Assembly: GCA_030428745.1 (NCBI GenBank)
Contig: JAUIEG010000061.1
Span: 1-9,693, forward strand
From: Alphaproteobacteria bacterium
Lineage (GTDB): Bacteria; Pseudomonadota; Alphaproteobacteria; Caulobacterales; Parvularculaceae
Direction of reading: 5' to 3'
DNA: 9,693 bases
The notes under the pieces were generated by a model. The model made no database searches and was not told the DNA's origin. It saw only the letters and a list, made by a program, of their open reading frames with translations. Below are positions 6,380 through 9,693 of the stretch, piece after piece (within the stretch, counting starts at the first letter, position 1; the number at the start of each line of letters is the position of its first letter). Made by a program: the position numbers and the translations under genes.

Positions 6380-7332
6380 TCAGCCGCCTCCGCGCGCGCA
6401 CCCTCATGGGGCGCCAGCGCCTCATCCCCCGCCAGCGCCACGAAGATATCGTGTAGCGTCGCGCCCGCCTGTTCAAAGCGCGTGAGGACGAGCCCGGCGG
6501 CGATCGCCTGATGCAGAAAATCTTGCGGATCAGCATTTTCTGAGAGCTCGACGTCGTAATCGCTTTCATCGCCGCCACGTTCGAGCCGCACGGAAAGAAC
6601 GCCGGACAACGCCTCGAAGGCGGCGGCCGGCGCCGAGGAGCGCACATGGATATGCCGTCCGAACCCGGCCCGCGCTTCAGACAGGGTTCCTTCAAACCGC
6701 TTTTCCCCCTTGGCGATGATGAGGAAACGGTCACAGAGCCGCTCCGCATGCTGCATCACATGGGTTGAAAAAATAATGGTGCGCCCGCCCGCGCGCTGAT
6801 CGGCGATCAGTTGCTCAAGCGTTTGCTGATTGATGGGGTCGAGGCCGGAAAAAGGCTCATCAAGAATAAGAAGCTCCGGCTCATGGGCGATGGTGGCCAA
6901 TAACTGAACCTTTTGCGCCATGCCTTTGGAGAGGGCTTCGTTTTTGGCGCGCGCAAATTCGCCAAGCCCGAACTCTTCCAGCAGGGCGTGGGCGCGTTTC
7001 TTCGCCGCGGCGCCGGAAAGCCCGCGCAGGCGCGCGAAATAAGCGATGGAGTCGGCGGCCTTCATCTTGCGGTAAAGGCCGCGCTCTTCCGGCAGATAGC
7101 CGATGCGCCGGCGCACCGAAATCGCCGAGTTCGATCCGAGAACCGAAATGCGCCCACGGGTCGGCTGCACAATGTCGAGGAGCATTCTGAGGGTCGTGGT
7201 CTTTCCGGCCCCGTTCGGCCCCAGAAAGCCGTAGATTTCGCCCTGCTTCACCGCAAAGGAGAGATCATTCACCGCCGTGAAGGCGCCGTATCGCTTGGTG
7301 ACGTTTTCAAGCTGAACGGGAAGATCCGTCAT
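6376..7332 (-). CDS. ABC exporter ATP-binding protein, NatA-like
   Basis: A 318-residue ABC ATPase that pairs with the permease just downstream. Walker A is GPNGAGKT (38-45), the signature is LSKGM (134-138), Walker B and D-loop are LLILDEPFSGLDP (154-166), and the switch His191 is in FSTHV. The Q-loop reads YLPEERGLY (79-87) with Glu replacing the usual Gln, which I recall as normal for the NatA subgroup. Residues ~225-300 form the small C-terminal domain common in this group (DUF4162-like), ending in HDIFVALAG; the last ~15 residues are an Ala/Glu-rich tail. It hydrolyses ATP at the cytoplasmic face to drive export. Its stop overlaps the permease start by 4 bases, so the two form one operon. 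The ATG at 7332 has no strong ribosome binding site. The 77-base upstream gap contains a perfect 10-base palindrome but no clear promoter. Confidence 0.94.
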   Translation of the reverse strand: MTDLPVQLENVTKRYGAFTAVNDLSFAVKQGEIYGFLGPNGAGKTTTLRMLLDIVQPTRGRISVLGSNSAISVRRRIGYLPEERGLYRKMKAADSIAYFARLRGLSGAAAKKRAHALLEEFGLGEFARAKNEALSKGMAQKVQLLATIAHEPELLILDEPFSGLDPINQQTLEQLIADQRAGGRTIIFSTHVMQHAERLCDRFLIIAKGEKRFEGTLSEARAGFGRHIHVRSSAPAAAFEALSGVLSVRLERGGDESDYDVELSENADPQDFLHQAIAAGLVLTRFEQAGATLHDIFVALAGDEALAPHEGARAEAAE

Positions 7333-7349
7333 TGGCGAACTTTCTATTG

Positions 7350-7359
7350 GAAGCGCTTC
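7350..7359. repeat. Perfect palindrome upstream of the NatA-like gene
   Basis: GAAGCGCTTC is its own reverse complement, 18 bases upstream of the ATPase start. Its place in the gap between gloA and the exporter operon would suit an operator, but a 10-base palindrome can easily occur by chance in GC-rich DNA. Confidence 0.15.
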
Positions 7360-7409
7360 GGGCGGGCGGCCTAATGTCGACTTGCGGGCGTTAAGGAATG
7401 GCTAAGCTC

Positions 7410-7850
7410 TTACCAGCTTCCGGTGTTTTCCATAGAGGCCCAGGGCTCCGCCGGGGCGAGGCTCTCGCCTTTTTGAAGAAGTTCGATGGATATGTTGTCA
7501 GGCGAGCGCACAAACGCCATATGGCCGTCGTGCGGCGGACGGTTAATGACGACGCCAGCGTCCTTCAGCTTCTGACAGGTTGCGTAAATATCGTCCACCA
7601 GATAGGCGAGATGGCCGAAATTGCGGCCCCCGTCATAATCTTCCGTATCCCAATTATAAGTGAGTTCCACGAGCGGCGCTTTTTTCTCCTTCGCCGCCTC
7701 CGCGTCTTCGGGCGCCGCGAGAAAGACCAGCGTAAACCGCCCCTTTTCATTCTCCATGCGATAGACTTCGACAAGGCCGAGCTTGCCGCAATAAAAATCG
7801 AGCGATTGGTCGAGGTCCTTCACCCGCACCATGGTGTGCAAATAACGCAT
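7410..7850 (-). CDS. gloA: Lactoylglutathione lyase (glyoxalase I)
   Basis: A 146-residue glyoxalase I that converts the hemithioacetal of methylglyoxal and glutathione into S-lactoylglutathione in the cytoplasm, the first step of methylglyoxal detoxification. The sequence has the two beta-alpha-beta modules of the family: RYLHTMVRVKDLDQSLDFY at the start and GHLAYLVDD in the middle. The four metal ligands are present: His5, Glu62 (LVELTYNW), His80 (FGHLAYLV) and Glu123 (ISIELLQ), matching E. coli His5, Glu56, His74 and Glu122. Length is near the family norm of ~135, the excess being a short insertion around 48-58 (PEDAEAAKEKK) and a C-terminal extension. I recall that bacterial enzymes without the long eukaryotic insert tend to use nickel. 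A GGAG ribosome binding site lies 6 bases before the ATG. The start is 10 bases after the stop of the membrane-protein gene, so they are co-transcribed. Confidence 0.95.
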   Translation of the reverse strand: MRYLHTMVRVKDLDQSLDFYCGKLGLVEVYRMENEKGRFTLVFLAAPEDAEAAKEKKAPLVELTYNWDTEDYDGGRNFGHLAYLVDDIYATCQKLKDAGVVINRPPHDGHMAFVRSPDNISIELLQKGESLAPAEPWASMENTGSW

Positions 7851-7860
7851 AGCGTTCTCC

Positions 7861-8403
7861 CTATTCTTTTGCGCGGATCAGTTCATCGCGCAGATAGCCG
7901 GGGCGGCGCGCATGAAACCGGCGCGTAAAAAACCAGACAATGACAAGCCAGGCGGCCATCACGCCGAAAAAATAATAAAACCCCGCAAGATCGCGCACAT
8001 AATAGAGCGCGGCTTCGGGCGGCGTTTCCTTGAAAATGATCAGCTTGCCGTCTTCGACGAAAACGCGGTCGGCGACATCGACCGGTTCGGGAATAAAGCC
8101 GGCGGCGCTCGCGGCCCACAGCCCGATACTCAGCGCAGCGAATGTGACCGGCAGCGATACGAAAAAAGACGCGATTGCGCCAAGCGCATATTTCGGAAAC
8201 CGCGGCGTGTGCACCCGCGCATAAACCTCACGGAATTTTTCCTCGGTGATCCCTTCGAGAAACTCCGGCTCATGCTTTTGAAGATGCGCCCATTCGATTG
8301 CGGCGCCCTCGGCGACTTCTTCGGCGATTTTCACCCGCCAGCGCCAATAAAGCCCGCCCGCCAGGGCGAGCAGCGCAAACACAACAAGGAAAAAGCCGAG
8401 CAT
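7861..8403 (-). CDS. Unrecognised membrane protein with three predicted helices
   Basis: I do not recognise a family for this 180-residue protein. Three hydrophobic stretches are visible: 3-20 at the N-terminus, 73-100, and 140-160, the last followed by a basic segment (TRRFHARR) expected to be cytoplasmic. Between the first two is a soluble charged segment (about 22-70: EEVAEGAAIEWAHLQKHEPEFL, then EEKFREVYARVH), and between the second and third a short acidic segment with a beta-hairpin look (VFVEDGKLIIFKE, 114-126). There are no cysteines, catalytic motifs or lipobox. An AGGA ribosome binding site precedes the ATG at 8403 by about 6 bases. It sits between the DUF2244 gene (36-base gap) and gloA (10-base gap) on one strand, so the three are probably one operon, but that says little about function. 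Confidence 0.8.
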   Translation of the reverse strand: MLGFFLVVFALLALAGGLYWRWRVKIAEEVAEGAAIEWAHLQKHEPEFLEGITEEKFREVYARVHTPRFPKYALGAIASFFVSLPVTFAALSIGLWAASAAGFIPEPVDVADRVFVEDGKLIIFKETPPEAALYYVRDLAGFYYFFGVMAAWLVIVWFFTRRFHARRPGYLRDELIRAKE

Positions 8404-8439
8404 CTGGATCCTGTTCGTTTCGAGGAAGCTCCATGTAGC

Positions 8440-8985
8440 CTAGCCCCGCGCTTTTCCCAAGGCGTCTGACAGGGCTTCGGCGAACCGGCCCCGCTCATCG
8501 GGGGACAGGAACGACCCCAGGATCAGGGTTTCCCCCTTCGACGTCACCCGCACCTGGCTTTCATGGCCCACGGGCCGTTCGATAAAGACCCGGGTCCAGA
8601 AGGGCTGGAGCCGCCAGCGCGTCTCGTGGCCCGAGGGCAGGACCCGCGCCACCCACATATCCTCTTGTGTGACCCGCACCCGCTCGCGCAGCCGGCCCTG
8701 ACGGTAACTCAATTTGAAGGCGAGCCAGACCGCAAACACATCGAGCCCGCAGAACCCGACAACCGGCCAGGCCCCTTTCATGAAAAAATAGGTCCCGAAA
8801 AAGAGGTTGGAGACGATGACGATGGCCATGACTGCGGCGAATCCCGTATTCGGCAGCGACCGGTTGGGCGCGAGCACCGCATCGAAAAGGCTCCGCCCGT
8901 CGGCGATGTCGTCCAGCCCCGAGGCGCTGGAGGCCCGCCCCTTTTGAACCGGGGCCATGGTTTCGTAATGGCGGATGCGCGGCAT
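8440..8985 (-). CDS. DUF2244 family integral membrane protein
   Basis: A 181-residue protein with the features of the DUF2244 family: LFDAVLAPNRSLPNTGF before two closely spaced helices (about 49-69 and 73-91), then the signature GLDVFAVWLAFKLSYRQGRLRERV (split here as 80-91 and 92-103) and a soluble C-terminal half with Trp-rich beta-strands (MWVARVLPSG, TRWRLQPFW), ending in the conserved-looking LSPDERGRFAEALSDAL (160-176). Function is unknown in the family; the C-terminal half would face the cytoplasm. It is divergent from nth, an arrangement I recall from other alphaproteobacteria. No ribosome binding site is visible before the ATG at 8985, but a promoter-like pair ends six bases upstream, so the mRNA may be leaderless. 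An alternative ATG is at residue 10. Confidence 0.85.
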   Translation of the reverse strand: MPRIRHYETMAPVQKGRASSASGLDDIADGRSLFDAVLAPNRSLPNTGFAAVMAIVIVSNLFFGTYFFMKGAWPVVGFCGLDVFAVWLAFKLSYRQGRLRERVRVTQEDMWVARVLPSGHETRWRLQPFWTRVFIERPVGHESQVRVTSKGETLILGSFLSPDERGRFAEALSDALGKARG

Positions 8986-8991
8986 GGGGAA

Positions 8992-9020
8992 AACATAGTG
9001 GCGAGCCGCGCGCCCCGCAA
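8992..9020 (-). promoter_or_regulatory. Possible promoter giving a leaderless DUF2244 mRNA
   Basis: On the minus strand TTGCGG (9020-9015) is followed after 17 bases by TATGTT (8997-8992), four matches to each consensus box. The ATG begins six bases after the -10 box, so transcription would start on or next to its A. Leaderless mRNAs are common in Caulobacter and relatives, which makes this plausible; matching of this quality can also occur by chance. Confidence 0.35.
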
Positions 9021-9101
9021 TTCACTTCGCGCAGAACTTTACCTCGCAGAAGCGCGCGTTATGGTCGCGCCACCCCTTCCAAGAGAGCCAGGTCGCCCAA
9101 C

Positions 9102-9693
9102 ATGACACGCGCCAAAATGACAAAAGACAAGGCGCGAAAGATTTTCGAGCGTCTTTCCCAGTCCAGTCCCGAGCCGCAAACCGAGCTTTATTTCAAAAAC
9201 CCGTTCACCCTGGTCGTCGCCGTGGCGCTGTCCGCCCAAGCGACGGATGTGGGCGTCAACAAGGCGACAAAGACCCTGTTCGACGTCGCCGACACGCCGC
9301 AGAAAATGGCGGCGCTGGGCGAAAAGAAACTGGGCGATTACATCAAGACCATCGGGCTGTGGCGCAACAAGGCGAAAAACGTGATCGCACTGTCGGAAAA
9401 GATCATCAGCGATTTCGGCGGTGAGGTGCCCCAGACCCGTGAAGAACTGGAGACCCTGCCCGGCGTCGGCCGCAAGACCGCCAATGTCGTCATGAATGTC
9501 GCCTTCGGCCAGCCCACCATCGCCGTCGACACCCATATTTTCCGCGTCGGCAACCGCACCGCGCTCGCGCCCGGCAAGAACCCGCTTGAGGTGGAGCTGG
9601 GGCTGGAAAAGATCATCCCCGATGACTTCATGCTCCACGCCCATCACTGGCTGATCCTGCATGGGCGCTATATCTGCAAGGCGCGAAAGCCCG
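9102..9693 (+). CDS. nth: Endonuclease III (DNA glycosylase/AP lyase), C-terminus beyond the window
   Basis: The frame from ATG 9102 runs 197 codons to the window edge. It encodes endonuclease III, which removes oxidised pyrimidines and cuts the DNA at the resulting abasic site during base excision repair. The helix-hairpin-helix motif is LPGVGRKTANVV (119-130) with the catalytic Lys125, and the catalytic Asp143 is in VDTHIFRV; these match E. coli Lys120 and Asp138 with a constant offset of 5. Cys192 (GRYICKARKP) is the first of the four cysteines of the C-terminal iron-sulfur loop (C-x6-C-x2-C-x5-C); the other three lie beyond the window. The early substrate-binding segment LSAQATDVGVNKAT (43-56) is also present. 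Met6 is a possible alternative start. A 14-codon ATG frame (9061-9105) overlaps the start as ATGA. No convincing promoter was seen in the 116-base gap shared with the DUF2244 gene. Confidence 0.95.
   Translation, partial: MTRAKMTKDKARKIFERLSQSSPEPQTELYFKNPFTLVVAVALSAQATDVGVNKATKTLFDVADTPQKMAALGEKKLGDYIKTIGLWRNKAKNVIALSEKIISDFGGEVPQTREELETLPGVGRKTANVVMNVAFGQPTIAVDTHIFRVGNRTALAPGKNPLEVELGLEKIIPDDFMLHAHHWLILHGRYICKARKP

Noticed and set aside
9039..9662. 207-codon minus-strand frame antisense to nth
   Set aside because: The plus strand holds the helix-hairpin-helix and catalytic residues of endonuclease III; the opposite frame is a shadow.
1..9693. Mobile element, defence system, CRISPR array or tRNA
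   Set aside because: I saw no transposase, integrase, restriction or toxin motifs, no spaced direct repeats and no tRNA-like fold. Gene style is uniform throughout.

Overview
The window reads as ordinary chromosomal DNA of an alphaproteobacterium. The clues are a GC-rich composition (judged by eye), a NDUFS6-like CHCC zinc-finger protein, and a DUF2244 membrane protein divergent from endonuclease III, a pairing I recall from alphaproteobacteria. I would guess a Hyphomonadaceae, Parvularculaceae or Caulobacterales type, but the sequence does not fix the genus. I see no rRNA, tRNA, CRISPR array, insertion sequence, integrase or phage gene. The genes are densely packed, and no gene-free stretch exceeds about 160 bases.

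Layout from left to right. (1) 1-915, minus: 5' part of an exported von Willebrand factor A (VWA) protein, cut by the window edge. A perfect inverted repeat covers its ribosome binding site. (2) 1008-1958, minus: an orphan ABC-type ATPase with a fairly good sigma70-like promoter that helps choose its start. (3) 2116-3379, plus: a two-gene unit with a small CHCC zinc-finger protein and an exported HExxH metalloprotease-like protein. (4) 3376-4770, minus: a dicarboxylate/amino acid:cation symporter that converges on the protease gene, both stop codons lying in one CTAG. It has Ala where the family's NMDGT motif has Asp. (5) 4844-7332, minus: a NatA/NatB-type ABC-2 exporter pair with an ATGA overlap. 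(6) 7410-8985, minus: glyoxalase I (gloA), an unrecognised three-helix membrane protein and a DUF2244 membrane protein, probably one operon, with a promoter suggesting a leaderless start. (7) 9102-9693, plus: endonuclease III (nth), cut just after the first cysteine of its iron-sulfur loop.

Functionally this is a mix of transport (an ABC exporter, a lone ABC ATPase, a secondary symporter), housekeeping (methylglyoxal detoxification, base excision repair) and poorly characterised envelope proteins. I found no convincing undescribed multi-gene system. The best leads are the zinc-finger/metalloprotease pair, the substituted cation-site motif in the symporter, and possible translation control (the hairpin over the VWA start and the leaderless DUF2244 start).
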